Assembly: GCF_012396185.1 (NCBI RefSeq)
Contig: NZ_JAAXOW010000002.1
Location: 637,261 to 701,260, forward strand
DNA: 64,000 bases
Direction of reading: 5' to 3'
Source of the DNA: Sanguibacter hominis ATCC BAA-789
GTDB taxonomy: Bacteria > Actinomycetota > Actinomycetes > Actinomycetales > Cellulomonadaceae
Under the pieces are notes generated by a model. It saw nothing but the letters and a program-made list of their open reading frames with translations. It was not told the DNA's origin and searched no databases. Positions 34,711 through 45,525 of the stretch are shown in pieces. The translations under genes were made by a program, and so were the position numbers. How positions within the stretch are numbered: the stretch's first letter is position 1; every line of letters begins with the position of its first letter.

Positions 34711-35034
34711 TCAGAGGTTGAACCCCAGGGCGCGGAGCTGGTCCTTGCCGTCGTCCGTGATCTTCTCCGGGCCCCACGGCGGCATCCAGATCCAGTTGAC
34801 CCGGTAGCCGTCGGTGATGCCCTCGAGGGCCTGGCCGGTCTGGTCCTCGATGACGTCGGTCAGCGGGCAGGCCGCGGACGTGAGCGTCATGTCGATGATG
34901 GCCGTGTTGTTCTGGTCGACGGTGATGCCGTACACGAGCCCGAGGTCGACGACGTTGATGCCGAGCTCCGGGTCGATGACGTCACGCATCGCCTCCTCGA
35001 CGTCCGCCGCGGTCGGCGCCTGGTGGGTGGTCAT
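34711..35034 (-). CDS. sufT: SufT/DUF59-type Fe-S assembly protein
   Basis: A 107-residue MIP18/DUF59 protein: VEEAMRDVIDPELGINVVDLGLVYGI is the family core, with TLTSAACPLTDVIEDQ carrying the conserved cysteine. The C-terminal WIWMPPWGPEKITDDGK is typical of the actinobacterial SufT form. It helps Fe-S maturation or transfer. The ATG overlaps the sufU stop by 4 bp, making it the last gene of the suf operon. Confidence 0.9.
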   Translation of the reverse strand: MTTHQAPTAADVEEAMRDVIDPELGINVVDLGLVYGITVDQNNTAIIDMTLTSAACPLTDVIEDQTGQALEGITDGYRVNWIWMPPWGPEKITDDGKDQLRALGFNL

Positions 35035-35603
35035 GAGATCTCCTGGGAGTCGGGAGCAGGGTTCGAGGTGGTGGTGTGCGGGGCCGACGCCGTCGCGGCG
35101 ATGGTCGCCGAGGCGTCGCGGCCGAGCGTGTCGGTGCGCACGAGGGCGTCGCGCAGCGCCGCCCAGCCGAGCAGGGCGCACTTGATGCGCGCCGGGTAGC
35201 GGGAGACGCCCGTGAACGCCGAGGCATCACCCAGGAGGTCCTCCGCCGTGTCGTCGTCGAGCCCCTTGCCTCGCGTCCCCATGAGGTCGCGGAAGAGGTC
35301 GCCGAGCTGCTCGGCCTGCTGGACCGAGCCGCCCTCGACGAGCTCGGTCATCACGGAGAGCGACGCCTGGGAGATCGAGCACCCCTGGCCCTCCCAGGTG
35401 ACCGAGCCGAGCGTGAGCGCGCCGTCGTCGGCAGCGTCGACGGTCACGCGGAGCGTGACCTCGTCACCGCACGTCGGGTTGATCTGGTGCGACTCGCCGC
35501 ACGCGCGCCCCGGGGCGGCGTCGACGAGGCCGCGCCCGTGGGGCGTCTTCGCGTGGTCGAGGATGACCTGCTGGTAGAGCTGTTCCATCGCGTTCGTTGA
35601 CAC
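35031..35603 (-). CDS. sufU: Fe-S scaffold / sulfur transfer protein SufU
   Basis: A 190-residue SufU protein. The three conserved cysteines are visible in NPTCGDEVTLRV, GQGCSISQASLS and RIKCALLGWAAL, and the Asp ligand lies in the CGDE pair. The C-terminal 40 residues are an extra low-complexity tail (TTTSNPAPDS) not found in the core family. SufU accepts sulfur from SufS in Gram-positive bacteria. The GTG at 35603 fits TAGGAGGGTCAGAC; an ATG at 35588 is a shorter alternative. It follows sufS by 11 bp. Confidence 0.93.
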   Translation of the reverse strand: MSTNAMEQLYQQVILDHAKTPHGRGLVDAAPGRACGESHQINPTCGDEVTLRVTVDAADDGALTLGSVTWEGQGCSISQASLSVMTELVEGGSVQQAEQLGDLFRDLMGTRGKGLDDDTAEDLLGDASAFTGVSRYPARIKCALLGWAALRDALVRTDTLGRDASATIAATASAPHTTTSNPAPDSQEIS

Positions 35604-35614
35604 GTCTGACCCTC

Positions 35615-37012
<1,398 letters not shown>

Positions 37013-37768
37013 TCAGGCCTTGGCCAGGAAGCGGTCGTAGCCCTCGTTCTCGAGACGCTCGGCGAGCTCGGGGCCACCCTCCTCCGCGATGCGACCGTCG
37101 ACGAAGACGTGCACGAAGTCCGGCTTGATGTAGCGCAGGATGCGCGTGTAGTGCGTGATCAGCAGCGTGCCGACCTCACCGCTCGCGATGACACGGTTGA
37201 CACCCTCGGACACGACACGCAGGGCGTCGACGTCGAGGCCAGAGTCGGTCTCGTCGAGGATCGCGACCTTCGGCTTGAGAAGCTCCATCTGAAGGATCTC
37301 GTGGCGCTTCTTCTCGCCGCCGGAGAATCCCTCGTTGACGGACCGCTCGGCGAACGAGTCGTCCATGCGCAGGTTCGCCATCGCAGACTTCATGTCCTTG
37401 ACCCAATGGCGCAGCGCCGGAGCCTGACCGTCGATCGCGGTCTTCGCCGTGCGCAGGAAGTTCGACACCGAGACGCCGGGGACCTCGACCGGGTACTGCA
37501 TGGCGAGGAACATGCCCGCCCGGGCACGCTCGTCGACGCTCATCGCGAGGACGTCCTCGCCGTCGAGCGTCACGGTGCCGCCCGTGATCGTGTACTTCGG
37601 GTGCCCGGCGAGCGAGTACGCCAGGGTGGACTTGCCGGAGCCGTTCGGGCCCATGATGGCGTGGACCTCACCGGCGTTGATCGTCAGGTCGACGCCGCGC
37701 AGGATCTGCTTGGCGCCTTCCTTCGTCTCGACGCTGACGTGCAGGTCGCGGATCTCCAGGGTGGACAT
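37013..37768 (-). CDS. sufC: Fe-S assembly ATPase SufC
   Basis: A 251-residue ABC ATPase: Walker A GPNGSGKSTLAYSL, signature FSGGEKKRHEILQMELLKP (the SufC form), Walker B VAILDETDSGLDVDAL, and switch His in LITHYTRILRYIKPDFVHV. It forms the SufBC2D scaffold complex with SufB and SufD encoded upstream. The ATG at 37768 is 20 bp after the Rieske gene stop. Confidence 0.97.
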   Translation of the reverse strand: MSTLEIRDLHVSVETKEGAKQILRGVDLTINAGEVHAIMGPNGSGKSTLAYSLAGHPKYTITGGTVTLDGEDVLAMSVDERARAGMFLAMQYPVEVPGVSVSNFLRTAKTAIDGQAPALRHWVKDMKSAMANLRMDDSFAERSVNEGFSGGEKKRHEILQMELLKPKVAILDETDSGLDVDALRVVSEGVNRVIASGEVGTLLITHYTRILRYIKPDFVHVFVDGRIAEEGGPELAERLENEGYDRFLAKA

Positions 37769-37788
37769 TGTTCTCCTCGGAAGCTGTT

Positions 37789-38124
37789 TCAGACGGTGGT
37801 GTCGACGTCGACGAGGACGTCGTCACCGTCGAGGGTCAGGGGGTACACGGGGATGGGGCGCACGGCGGGCGGCGAGTCGGGCTGGCCGGTCCGCAGGTCG
37901 AAGCGGGAGCCGTGGAGCCAGCACTCGATGAGGCAGCCCTCGACCTCCCCCTCGGAGAGCGAGACGGCGCCGTGCGAGCAGATGTCGGACACGGCGTGCA
38001 GCTCGCCGTCGGAGTCGCGGACGACGGCGACCTCGACGAGGCGCCCCTCGTCGTTCTCGAGCTCGACCCGGAACGTCCCCTCGACGGGGACGTCCTGGGC
38101 CAGGCAGGCGACCTGAGCGGTCAT
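37789..38124 (-). CDS. Rieske [2Fe-2S] ferredoxin of the suf operon
   Basis: A 111-residue non-heme Rieske ferredoxin (NirD/BphA3 type). The ligands are in ICSHGAVSL (Cys-x-His) and CWLHGSRFDLRTG (Cys-x2-His). It probably supplies electrons during cluster assembly; this gene is conserved between sufD and sufC in many actinobacteria. The ATG overlaps the sufD stop by 4 bp. Confidence 0.94.
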   Translation of the reverse strand: MTAQVACLAQDVPVEGTFRVELENDEGRLVEVAVVRDSDGELHAVSDICSHGAVSLSEGEVEGCLIECWLHGSRFDLRTGQPDSPPAVRPIPVYPLTLDGDDVLVDVDTTV

Positions 38125-39353
38125 GCCTGCTCGCTCGCCCCGGTCAGGACGGACATGGACTTCTCGAGCTCGGCCTCGATCGAGGCCACGAGACGCTCCT
38201 CGACCTCGGGCACGCCGATCTCCTGGATGAGCTCGGTGAAGAAGCCCCGCACGACGAGCCGGCGCGCGTCGATCTCGGGGATGCCGCGGGCCTGCAGGTA
38301 GAACAGCTGCTCGTCGTCGAAGCGCCCGGTCGCGCTCGCGTGACCGGCCCCCTCGATCTCGCCGGTCTCGATCTCGAGGTTCGGCACGGAGTCGGCGCGG
38401 GCGCCGTCGCTCAGGACGAGGTTGCGGTTGAGCTCGTACGTGTCGGTCCCGCTCGCGGCCGCCTGGATCAGCACGTCGCCGACCCAGACCGCGTGCGCGC
38501 CCTCACCCTGGAGCGCGCCCTTGTAGGTCACGCGGGAGCGGCAGTTCGGCACGCTGTGGTCGACGAAGAGGCGGTGCTCCTGGTGCTGGTCCGAGTCCGC
38601 GAAGTAGAGGCCGAGCATCTCGACCTCGCCGCCCTCGGCCTCGAACTCCGCGTCGGGGGTGATGCGGACGACGTCGCCGCCGAACGTGACGACGACGTGC
38701 TTGAGCTTGGCGTCGCGGCCGAGCCGCGCGCGGTGCGAGCTCGCGTGCACGGCACCGGCGGACCAGTCCTGGACGGAGACGACCGTGAGGTGCGCGCCGT
38801 CGCCGACCTCGATCTCGACGGTCTCGGTGAGGAGGGCGTCACCCGTGTGGTCGATGACGACGACGGCCTCGGCGTGGTGCTCGGCGCGCACGAGGAGGTG
38901 CGTCGCCGTCGCCTCGTCGCCCTTGCCCTCGATGCCCTCGACGCGGATGGACGTCGCACCCGTGGTGACCGTCTCGGCGGGGATCGTGACGACCGTGGCC
39001 TCCTGGACGGCGTTCCAGGCGACGACGGCGGAGCGGTCGCCCGGGCGGCCGGCGCGGCCGAGCCGCTCGTCGTCGCGCCCGACGATCTCGACAGAGACGT
39101 CGGAGGGGGCGACGACGGTCGTGCGGACGCCGTGTCCGGCGATCTCGTGGTCGAAGAGCGGCGCGAGGCGGGGGACGGGCGAGAACCGCCACTCCTCCTC
39201 GCGGCCCGTGGGCACGGGGATCGCCGCGAGGTCGAAGGAGGTGACGCGCTCAGCGCGCGAGCCCTGCGGGACGACCGCGCCGTGCGAGTGGGCGCCGTCG
39301 AGCCCTGCCTGGCTGTGGTCGGTGCTCAGCGTCTCGGGAGTTGCGGTGGTCAT
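38121..39353 (-). CDS. sufD: Fe-S scaffold protein SufD
   Basis: A 410-residue SufB/SufD-family beta-helix protein. The C-terminal block NLEIETGEIEGAGHASATGRF and EQLFYLQARGIPEIDARRLVVRGF is the conserved core, and the N-terminal helical domain is shorter than in SufB. It partners SufB and SufC. The start overlaps the sufB stop by one base (TGATG), implying coupled translation. Confidence 0.95.
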   Translation of the reverse strand: MTTATPETLSTDHSQAGLDGAHSHGAVVPQGSRAERVTSFDLAAIPVPTGREEEWRFSPVPRLAPLFDHEIAGHGVRTTVVAPSDVSVEIVGRDDERLGRAGRPGDRSAVVAWNAVQEATVVTIPAETVTTGATSIRVEGIEGKGDEATATHLLVRAEHHAEAVVVIDHTGDALLTETVEIEVGDGAHLTVVSVQDWSAGAVHASSHRARLGRDAKLKHVVVTFGGDVVRITPDAEFEAEGGEVEMLGLYFADSDQHQEHRLFVDHSVPNCRSRVTYKGALQGEGAHAVWVGDVLIQAAASGTDTYELNRNLVLSDGARADSVPNLEIETGEIEGAGHASATGRFDDEQLFYLQARGIPEIDARRLVVRGFFTELIQEIGVPEVEERLVASIEAELEKSMSVLTGASEQA

Positions 39354-40795
39354 CAGCCGACGGACCCTTCCATCTGGAGTTCGATGAGGCGGTTGAGCTC
39401 GAGGGCGTACTCCATCGGCAGCTCACGCGCGATGGGCTCGACGAACCCGCGCACGATCATGGCCATGGCCTCGGTCTCGGCCATGCCTCGGGACATGAGG
39501 TAGAAGAGCTGGTCCTCGCTGACGCGGGAGACGGTCGCCTCGTGGCCCATCGAGACGTCGTCCTCGCGGACGTCGACGTACGGGTAGGTGTCGGAGCGCG
39601 AGATCTGGTCGACGAGGAGGGCGTCGCACAGGACGTTGGACGCCGAGTGCTCGGCCCCTTCGAGGACCTGGACGAGGCCGCGGTACGACGTGCGTCCGCC
39701 GCCGCGGGCGACGGACTTCGACACGATCGACGACGACGTGCGCGGCGCGGCGTGCACCATCTTGGCGCCCGCGTCCTGGTGCTGGCCCTCGCCGGCGAAC
39801 GCGATCGACAGGGTCTCGCCGCGGGCGTGCTCGCCCATGAGGTAGATCGCCGGGTACTTCATGGTGACCTTGGAGCCGATGTTGCCGTCGACCCACTCCA
39901 TCGTCGCACCCTCGGCGGCCGTGGCTCGCTTCGTGACGAGGTTGTACACGTTGTTCGACCAGTTCTGGATCGTCGTGTACCGCACGCGGGCGTTCTTCTT
40001 GACGATGATCTCGACGACGGCCGAGTGCAGCGAGTCCGACTGGTAGATCGGCGCGGTGCAGCCCTCGACGTAGTGCACGTACGAGCCCTCGTCGGCGATG
40101 ATCAGCGTCCGCTCGAACTGGCCCATGTTCTCCGTGTTGATGCGGAAGTAGGCCTGCAGCGGGATCTCGACGTGGACGCCCGGCGGGACGTAGACGAAGG
40201 AGCCGCCCGACCACACGGCGGTGTTGAGGGCCGCGAACTTGTTGTCGCCCGACGGGATGACGGACCCGAAGTACTGCTCGAAGATCTCGGGGTACTCGCG
40301 CAGGCCCGTGTCGGTGTCGACGAAGATGACGCCCTGCTCCTCGAGGTCCTCGCGGATCTGGTGGTACACGACCTCGGACTCGTACTGGGCAGCGACACCG
40401 GCGACGAGGCGCTGCTTCTCGGCCTCGGGGATGCCGAGGCGGTCGTACGTGTTCTTGATGTCCTCGGGCAGGTCCTCCCAGCTGGTGGCCTGCTTCTCGG
40501 TGGAGCGGACGAAGTACTTGATGTCGTCGAAGTGGATGCCGGACAGGTCGGCGCCCCAGTTCGGCATCGGCTTCTTCTCGAACAGGCGCAGCGCCTTCAG
40601 GCGGGTCTTGAGCATCCACTCGGGCTCGTTCTTGAGCGCCGAGATGTTGCGCACGACGTCCTCGTCCAGTCCGCGGCGCGCCGTGGCGCCGGCAGCGTCG
40701 CTGTCGTGCCAGCCGTAGCCGTACGAGCCGATCGAGGCGATGATCTCGTCGTCGGTCGAGGGCGCCTGGACGACGTTCTCGGTTGGTGCGGTCAT
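39353..40795 (-). CDS. sufB: Fe-S scaffold protein SufB
   Basis: A 480-residue Suf[28 protein letters not shown], and [20 protein letters not shown] form the N-terminal domain; [24 protein letters not shown] and [23 protein letters not shown] the beta-helix with its conserved Cys; and [25 protein letters not shown] the C-terminal helices. It is the main cluster scaffold. Its ATG overlaps the sufR stop by 4 bp. Confidence 0.97.
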   Translation of the reverse strand: MTAPTENVVQAPSTDDEIIASIGSYGYGWHDSDAAGATARRGLDEDVVRNISALKNEPEWMLKTRLKALRLFEKKPMPNWGADLSGIHFDDIKYFVRSTEKQATSWEDLPEDIKNTYDRLGIPEAEKQRLVAGVAAQYESEVVYHQIREDLEEQGVIFVDTDTGLREYPEIFEQYFGSVIPSGDNKFAALNTAVWSGGSFVYVPPGVHVEIPLQAYFRINTENMGQFERTLIIADEGSYVHYVEGCTAPIYQSDSLHSAVVEIIVKKNARVRYTTIQNWSNNVYNLVTKRATAAEGATMEWVDGNIGSKVTMKYPAIYLMGEHARGETLSIAFAGEGQHQDAGAKMVHAAPRTSSSIVSKSVARGGGRTSYRGLVQVLEGAEHSASNVLCDALLVDQISRSDTYPYVDVREDDVSMGHEATVSRVSEDQLFYLMSRGMAETEAMAMIVRGFVEPIARELPMEYALELNRLIELQMEGSVG

Positions 40796-41550
40796 GGTGA
40801 TCCTTCCGCAGACCGGCTGTGGGGCCGGTGGTGGGTCGAGGTCGGGTGGTCGTGCTGTTCGGCGGGCGACGGCGGTGGCGGGTGAGGCTGCCACGCCCCG
40901 ACCGGGATGTTCGTCGTGCAGACGTGGCCGCCGCCGGCCAGCGTCGCGAGTCTCTGGACGTGCGTGCCGAGCATCCGCGAGAAGAGGCGGGTCTCGGCGT
41001 CGCACAGCTGCGGGAACCGGGCTGCGACGTGCGCGACGGGGCAGTGGCCCTGGCAGAGCTGGACCATCGTGGTTCCCGCAACGGGGCGCACGCTGGGCGC
41101 GAAGCCGTCCTCGTGGAGTGCCGCCGCGAGCTGGTCGACGCGACCTTGGACGTCGTCGGCGGTCATGTGCCGCGCGTAGCGCGCGGCCGTCTCGTCGAGC
41201 CGGTCCTGAGCGAAGGCCTCGACGCCGTCCGTCCCCACCGCGCGGGCGAGGTACTCGAGCGCCTGGAGGGCGATCTCCGGGTATCCGGCGGAGAGCGCAC
41301 CCTGCGCCGCGACGGTCGCGACGTACCGGCGCGCGGGCCTCCCGCGAAGCCCGGTGTGACCTGACTCGTGCACGGCGACGAGCTGCTCGCCCTCGAGCCC
41401 GGACAGGTGGCGGCGGATCGCTGCCGACGTGAGGTCGAGGCGCTCGGCGAGCTCGGCCGCACTGATGGGGCCGTCGGACATGATCAGCTCGAGCACCCGG
41501 TCCCGGGTGCTCGGGTCGGCGACGGGGTGGGCTGGATCGACGTGCGTCAA
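40792..41550 (-). CDS. sufR: Fe-S-sensing repressor SufR
   Basis: A 252-residue regulator. An N-terminal winged helix (residues 17-75: [37 protein letters not shown] in parts) binds DNA. The C-terminal half has the cluster-binding cysteines in [23 protein letters not shown] and GGGHVCTTN. It represses the suf operon when it holds an Fe-S cluster. The start is a TTG at 41550, selected because AGGAGG lies 6-7 bp upstream; no ATG or GTG in a good position exists. It is first gene of the operon. Confidence 0.9.
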   Translation of the reverse strand: MTHVDPAHPVADPSTRDRVLELIMSDGPISAAELAERLDLTSAAIRRHLSGLEGEQLVAVHESGHTGLRGRPARRYVATVAAQGALSAGYPEIALQALEYLARAVGTDGVEAFAQDRLDETAARYARHMTADDVQGRVDQLAAALHEDGFAPSVRPVAGTTMVQLCQGHCPVAHVAARFPQLCDAETRLFSRMLGTHVQRLATLAGGGHVCTTNIPVGAWQPHPPPPSPAEQHDHPTSTHHRPHSRSAEGSP

Positions 41551-41619
41551 CTGCCACCTCCTGAGGACGTCCGGTCGGCGCGCCTCCGGCAGCGGGGACG
41601 CCAGCACGCCAGCGGCGCG

Positions 41620-41650
41620 CATATACCGAACATTGTCGTTGCATAAATGT
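41620..41650 (-). promoter_or_regulatory. suf operon promoter with candidate SufR operator
   Basis: On the minus strand TATATG (41620-41625) is a -10-like element 65 bp before the sufR TTG. An inverted repeat ACATT-N11-AATGT (41630-41650) covers the space where the -35 should be, as expected for a repressor operator. Confidence 0.5.
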
Positions 41651-41780
41651 GCCGCTGCAAGGAAGGTGAACCTCAGTAGGACCAACGTCACTGCCTGCTC
41701 GCACCCAGGCATGGCCCCCGCGTCGCGCCACGACGGGCACGACCGCCGCACACCCTCGCCCCCCCTGTGCGACACGCCAC

Positions 41781-41828
41781 ACGACGACGAAGGGCCCGAG
41801 GCTCATGCCTCGGGCCCTTCGTCGTCGT
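41781..41828 (-). terminator. Terminator after the secreted nuclease-fold gene
   Basis: A 22-bp perfect stem (41781-41802 with 41807-41828) and a 4-nt loop start 6 bp beyond the stop at 41835. Confidence 0.92.
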
Positions 41829-41834
41829 GTCAGC

Positions 41835-43598
41835 TCAGGAGCGGACCGGCAGGTAGGCCGTCGCGTGGACCATGTTGTGGTCCGAGCCTCGCGCACTGTC
41901 CGTGCGTGCCATCTCGTTGACGTGGTTCGTGAAGTCGCCGACGCCCTGACCGAGGATGTAGTCGAGACGCACCCCGAAGCCCTGGTCGTACTTCTTGACC
42001 GTCGTGTACCAGTCGTTGAGCGTCGAGAACTCCGCGTTCTTCTTCTTCGTCGCCGTGAACGAGTCGCGGAAGCCGGCACCGACGAACGCGTCGTGCGGGG
42101 CGTTGCCCGCAGACTTGTTCTGGTACGAGTTGAGGTCACCCGTCACCAGGACGGGCAGCTTCTGGGTGTTGAGACGGCTCATCGTCGAGATGATCGACTG
42201 CGCCTGACGGCCACGCAGGGACTCGGCACCCTGGCGCGGGTCGAGGTGCGTCGAGACGAACCAGAACTCGCCGCCCGACTTGTTGTCACGGAACTTGGCA
42301 TAGGCGAACTTCCGCTTGTCCTCGTTCGAGTCCGACGCGTTCGCCGCAAGGTTCGCCGTGCAGCTGCCCGAGTAGAAACCGCCCGCAGAGTCGTCAGGGC
42401 AGTCGCTCAGGAGGGTCAGGCGGTTCTTGTCGTAGAGGATCCGCTGGCCCTGGCTGCCGTACACCGAACGCGGCTTGACGTAAGGGCTCACGCGGACCAT
42501 CGCGTAGTCCGCGCTGCTCCCGGCGTTCTTCGCGGCGCTGCGGACGGCCGCGAGGAGGGACTCGGTCTGCCGGGTCCGTCCGTCTGCGCTCACCTCTTCG
42601 GTGCTGGGCGAGACTTCCTGAAGGCCGACGACGCTCGCACCGGAGGCGACGATCGTGGACGCGACCTTGCCCTTGCGCTTCGACCAGGGCTTGCTGGGCT
42701 GGGAGTTGGCGCCGACGCGCGCCGACACGACGTTGTACGAGCCGACCTTGAGCGGGACCATCCCGGCGGTCGTGCCTGCCTGACGGGCGGGCTGCACGGC
42801 GTGGAGCGACGGGTAGAGCCGCATCTTGGTGCCAGCCGTGCCCTTGTTGAGCGCACGGAAGCGGTAGTAGAGGTGGTTGCCGCTCGCCGGGTGCAGGCCG
42901 AGCTTTGCCGTTACGGAGGCGGGGATGACGTACGACTTGCCCTTCGCCGGGATCGTGAGCCGCACGTGCTTGCGACCCTTCTTCGGCAGGTTCGACTTCT
43001 GGTCGTTGAACACCGTCGAGGCGAGCTCGAGACGGTAGTGCGTCGTGTACGTCGTCTTGTGCTTCCACGTGAGGCGGACCTCACCCGGCTTGGGGCCGGG
43101 CGTCGCCACGAGCGACGTGACGCGCTCGGGGATGTGCACCTTGGTCTTGACCTTCTTCGGGGCGGACCACGCGCCCTTGGCGCCGTTCTTGGCGACGGCA
43201 CGCACACGGACCCGGTAGGTCGTCGCGTTCTTGAGACCCTCGACCGTCACCTCGAGCCGGCCACCGGCAGGCTTGCTGGTGGTGTTGGCGCGCACCGTCT
43301 TGACCCTGTCCTTCTTGAAGGCCTTGTCGGTCGCCACCTGGACCTCGTAGCGCTTGACGCCCTTCTGCCAGGTCCAGCCGACACGCACGTTGTGGTTCCG
43401 GCTGCCGCCCTTGGCGAGCTTGACACCCGTCACGCGCTTGGGCGTCTTGGCCTTCTTGGCCGCGACCACGGAGGTCGCGACAGGCGCGGACTGCGCGGTG
43501 GTCGCGGAGGCTGCGGGGATGACGGCTCCACCGACGAGGACCGAGAGCGCGACAGCACCGGCCAGGGCGGACCGGGAGAGGATCGAGGTGTTCTTCAC
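41835..43598 (-). CDS. Secreted FN3-containing endonuclease/exonuclease/phosphatase-fold protein
   Basis: A 587-residue secreted protein. Residues 1-35 are a signal peptide ([19 protein letters not shown], then VIPAASA). A basic linker (KKAKTPKR) precedes two fibronectin type III-like domains: [10 protein letters not shown] to [10 protein letters not shown], then [20 protein letters not shown] onward. The C-terminal 280 residues are an EEP domain: VVGLQEVSP with the metal Glu, [17 protein letters not shown] and a final GSDHNMVHA. Such proteins are secreted DNases, sphingomyelinases or phosphatases; the substrate is not readable. The GTG at 43598 places the signal peptide first; an ATG at 43616 adds six residues. 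Confidence 0.9.
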   Translation of the reverse strand: MKNTSILSRSALAGAVALSVLVGGAVIPAASATTAQSAPVATSVVAAKKAKTPKRVTGVKLAKGGSRNHNVRVGWTWQKGVKRYEVQVATDKAFKKDRVKTVRANTTSKPAGGRLEVTVEGLKNATTYRVRVRAVAKNGAKGAWSAPKKVKTKVHIPERVTSLVATPGPKPGEVRLTWKHKTTYTTHYRLELASTVFNDQKSNLPKKGRKHVRLTIPAKGKSYVIPASVTAKLGLHPASGNHLYYRFRALNKGTAGTKMRLYPSLHAVQPARQAGTTAGMVPLKVGSYNVVSARVGANSQPSKPWSKRKGKVASTIVASGASVVGLQEVSPSTEEVSADGRTRQTESLLAAVRSAAKNAGSSADYAMVRVSPYVKPRSVYGSQGQRILYDKNRLTLLSDCPDDSAGGFYSGSCTANLAANASDSNEDKRKFAYAKFRDNKSGGEFWFVSTHLDPRQGAESLRGRQAQSIISTMSRLNTQKLPVLVTGDLNSYQNKSAGNAPHDAFVGAGFRDSFTATKKKNAEFSTLNDWYTTVKKYDQGFGVRLDYILGQGVGDFTNHVNEMARTDSARGSDHNMVHATAYLPVRS

Positions 43599-43652
43599 AC
43601 ACCCACCATCGGTCATGCGGGGCTCTGGATGAAGCCTTTCGTGACCGACGAC

Positions 43653-45413
43653 TCAGGCCCGGGGACGGGGCCCGAGCGCGACCAGCGCCTTCACCTCCGC
43701 GACGAACGCGTCGTGCGCCTCGTTGCCGTCGAAGTCGCCCAGGGTGTGGACGCGGACACGTTCCCGCTCGTCGTGCAGCGGGTCGGAGACGAGCAGCTGC
43801 TCGAGCGCGGTGTCGAGGTTGCTCAGGTCTCGCTCGATGACGTACGCGGCACGGGCGACCGAGAACTCGCGGACGAACTCGGCGCCCGAGCACGTCATCG
43901 CGACGAGCGCGAACGGCTTTCCTGACTGGAGGAAGTCCGAGGTGACCGACGAGACGTCGGAGACGAGCGCGTCGACGTCGTTGATGCAGTCCGCGACGGT
44001 CCGGTCCTTCTCGGCAGCCCGACCAAACGTGTGGGCCCTTCCCGACTCACGCGAGTCCGCCTCGAGCATCGCGCGGATCGCCTCGCACTGCTCCCGGTCG
44101 GAGGGGATGATCTCGCTCACCGGGTGCGGACGGAACGTGACCGTCGCGCCGCGCCGCAGCAGTGCGGCGACGATCTCGGTCCCGACCGGGAGCGACGTGT
44201 AGCGGTCGTACGTGTGCTTGCCGTACCAGGTCGGCGCGTACAGCACCCGCTGCTCGGCCACCTCGGACACGTGGCGGTCGGTCCTGACGATGTCAGCGAT
44301 CTGCGGCCGTCCGACCAGCACGAAACGCTCTCGCGGGATCTCGACGCCGTGCTCGGCGTACCTCTCGACGCCCTTCTCGCCACAGACGAAGACCCGGTCG
44401 AACTCGCGATGCATCGGGTTGAAGTTCGCGGGCTTGTCCGAGTCGCCGTGGTTGAGGAAGACGTGCCGCATGTGGCGGTAGGCGAGGTAGGGGCGGTTCT
44501 CCTTCGCGTTGCGCAGGAACACCCCGAGCGTCAGGCTGCGCACCATCACGGCGTCGAGCAGTCCCCGGTCCGAGTCGTTCGCACAGATGACGGGCGCAGG
44601 CGTGAGCTTCGCGATGCTGCGGACGGTCGCCGCAGAGCGCGCGACCACGATGTAGGGCAGCCCAGCAGCACGGACGTGCGGCTCCCACATCGGGATCTGG
44701 TAGGAAGCGCTCGACTCGCCGCCGGTGTGCATGATCGCGATCTTGGGGGCAAGGTCCGCGAGGAAGGCGCGCAGCGCAGCGCGCTGCCGCGCGACGGGGA
44801 TGATCCGCGCGAGCGTGATCACGGCGAGGACCGCGTGCCCGGCGAGGCCCGCCACCGCGAGCGCACCTGCGACGACCGGCGCGTCCACGAGCCCGGCGAC
44901 AGCGGCGAGCGCGAGGGCCACGGCGCTCGCCGCGACGGCGAGCACCCACATACCCGGCTGCAGCCGGGCCGGCGCCTGTCCCATCGAGGGGATGTTGGCG
45001 ACGCGCAGCGGCGCGATCCTGCCGAACGCCTTGAGCGGCGACTCGGCTGCGGCGGAGGCGACGAGGACGGCCGCCCACGTCCAGACGAGGGTCCCCGCGG
45101 CAGAGCCTGGGGTCGGGGCAGCCGCTGCCGCGAGGGCGACGACGACGACCGTGCGCGCCTGAAGGTCGCGCGCCAGGACGTCGGCCCCCTTCGCGCTGAG
45201 CGCCCGTCGCGCCGGGCCGGACGGCCGGGCGAGCATCTCCACGAGCACGAGCGTCGCGAGCGCCGCTCCCCCTGCGCGGAACGGCGTGCCGGGGGCGACC
45301 ATCACGAGGACGAGGGCGACGACCGCGATCGTGACGCGCAGGAGGTCTCGAGCCTCCGCGCGTCGACGCACTGCCGCCAGGAGGGCGCGACCGCCCGTGT
45401 GCTGCGAAGTCAT
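43653..45413 (-). CDS. CDP-glycerol:glycerophosphotransferase-like protein with N-terminal membrane domain
   Basis: A 586-residue protein. Residues 20-220 have several hydrophobic helices. The C-terminal domain resembles the TagB/TagF glycerophosphotransferases: HVFLNHGDSDKPANFNP, FDRVFVCGEKGVERYAEHGV, VLYAPTWYGK, VTFRPHPVSE and ALVSDVSSVTSDFLQSGKPFALV contain the conserved His, Asp and Ser residues. It may add glycerol- or other polyol-phosphate to a cell-surface polymer. No tagO/tagA genes are adjacent. The ATG at 45413 is preceded by TACGAT and 6 bp, suggesting leaderless transcription. Confidence 0.87.
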   Translation of the reverse strand: MTSQHTGGRALLAAVRRRAEARDLLRVTIAVVALVLVMVAPGTPFRAGGAALATLVLVEMLARPSGPARRALSAKGADVLARDLQARTVVVVALAAAAAPTPGSAAGTLVWTWAAVLVASAAAESPLKAFGRIAPLRVANIPSMGQAPARLQPGMWVLAVAASAVALALAAVAGLVDAPVVAGALAVAGLAGHAVLAVITLARIIPVARQRAALRAFLADLAPKIAIMHTGGESSASYQIPMWEPHVRAAGLPYIVVARSAATVRSIAKLTPAPVICANDSDRGLLDAVMVRSLTLGVFLRNAKENRPYLAYRHMRHVFLNHGDSDKPANFNPMHREFDRVFVCGEKGVERYAEHGVEIPRERFVLVGRPQIADIVRTDRHVSEVAEQRVLYAPTWYGKHTYDRYTSLPVGTEIVAALLRRGATVTFRPHPVSEIIPSDREQCEAIRAMLEADSRESGRAHTFGRAAEKDRTVADCINDVDALVSDVSSVTSDFLQSGKPFALVAMTCSGAEFVREFSVARAAYVIERDLSNLDTALEQLLVSDPLHDERERVRVHTLGDFDGNEAHDAFVAEVKALVALGPRPRA

Positions 45414-45419
45414 GCCCAG

Positions 45420-45425
45420 ATCGTA
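45420..45425 (-). promoter_or_regulatory. Leaderless -10 of the glycerophosphotransferase gene
   Basis: TACGAT on the minus strand, then 6 bp, then ATG at 45413. Confidence 0.5.
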
Positions 45426-45511
45426 CCGATGTCGTCGCGCTGCGCCGGGCACCGGCTGGGACGGCGCCGCCCTCGTGGGCCGCGGGTCGACGGGGCACGC
45501 GACGTTCGTCC

Positions 45512-45517
45512 TAGACT
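45512..45517 (+). promoter_or_regulatory. Leaderless -10 of the ABC exporter operon
   Basis: TAGACT is followed after 8 bp by the GTG at 45526 (another in-frame GTG lies at 45520). No ribosome site is present. Confidence 0.45.
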
Positions 45518-45525
45518 CGGTGACC

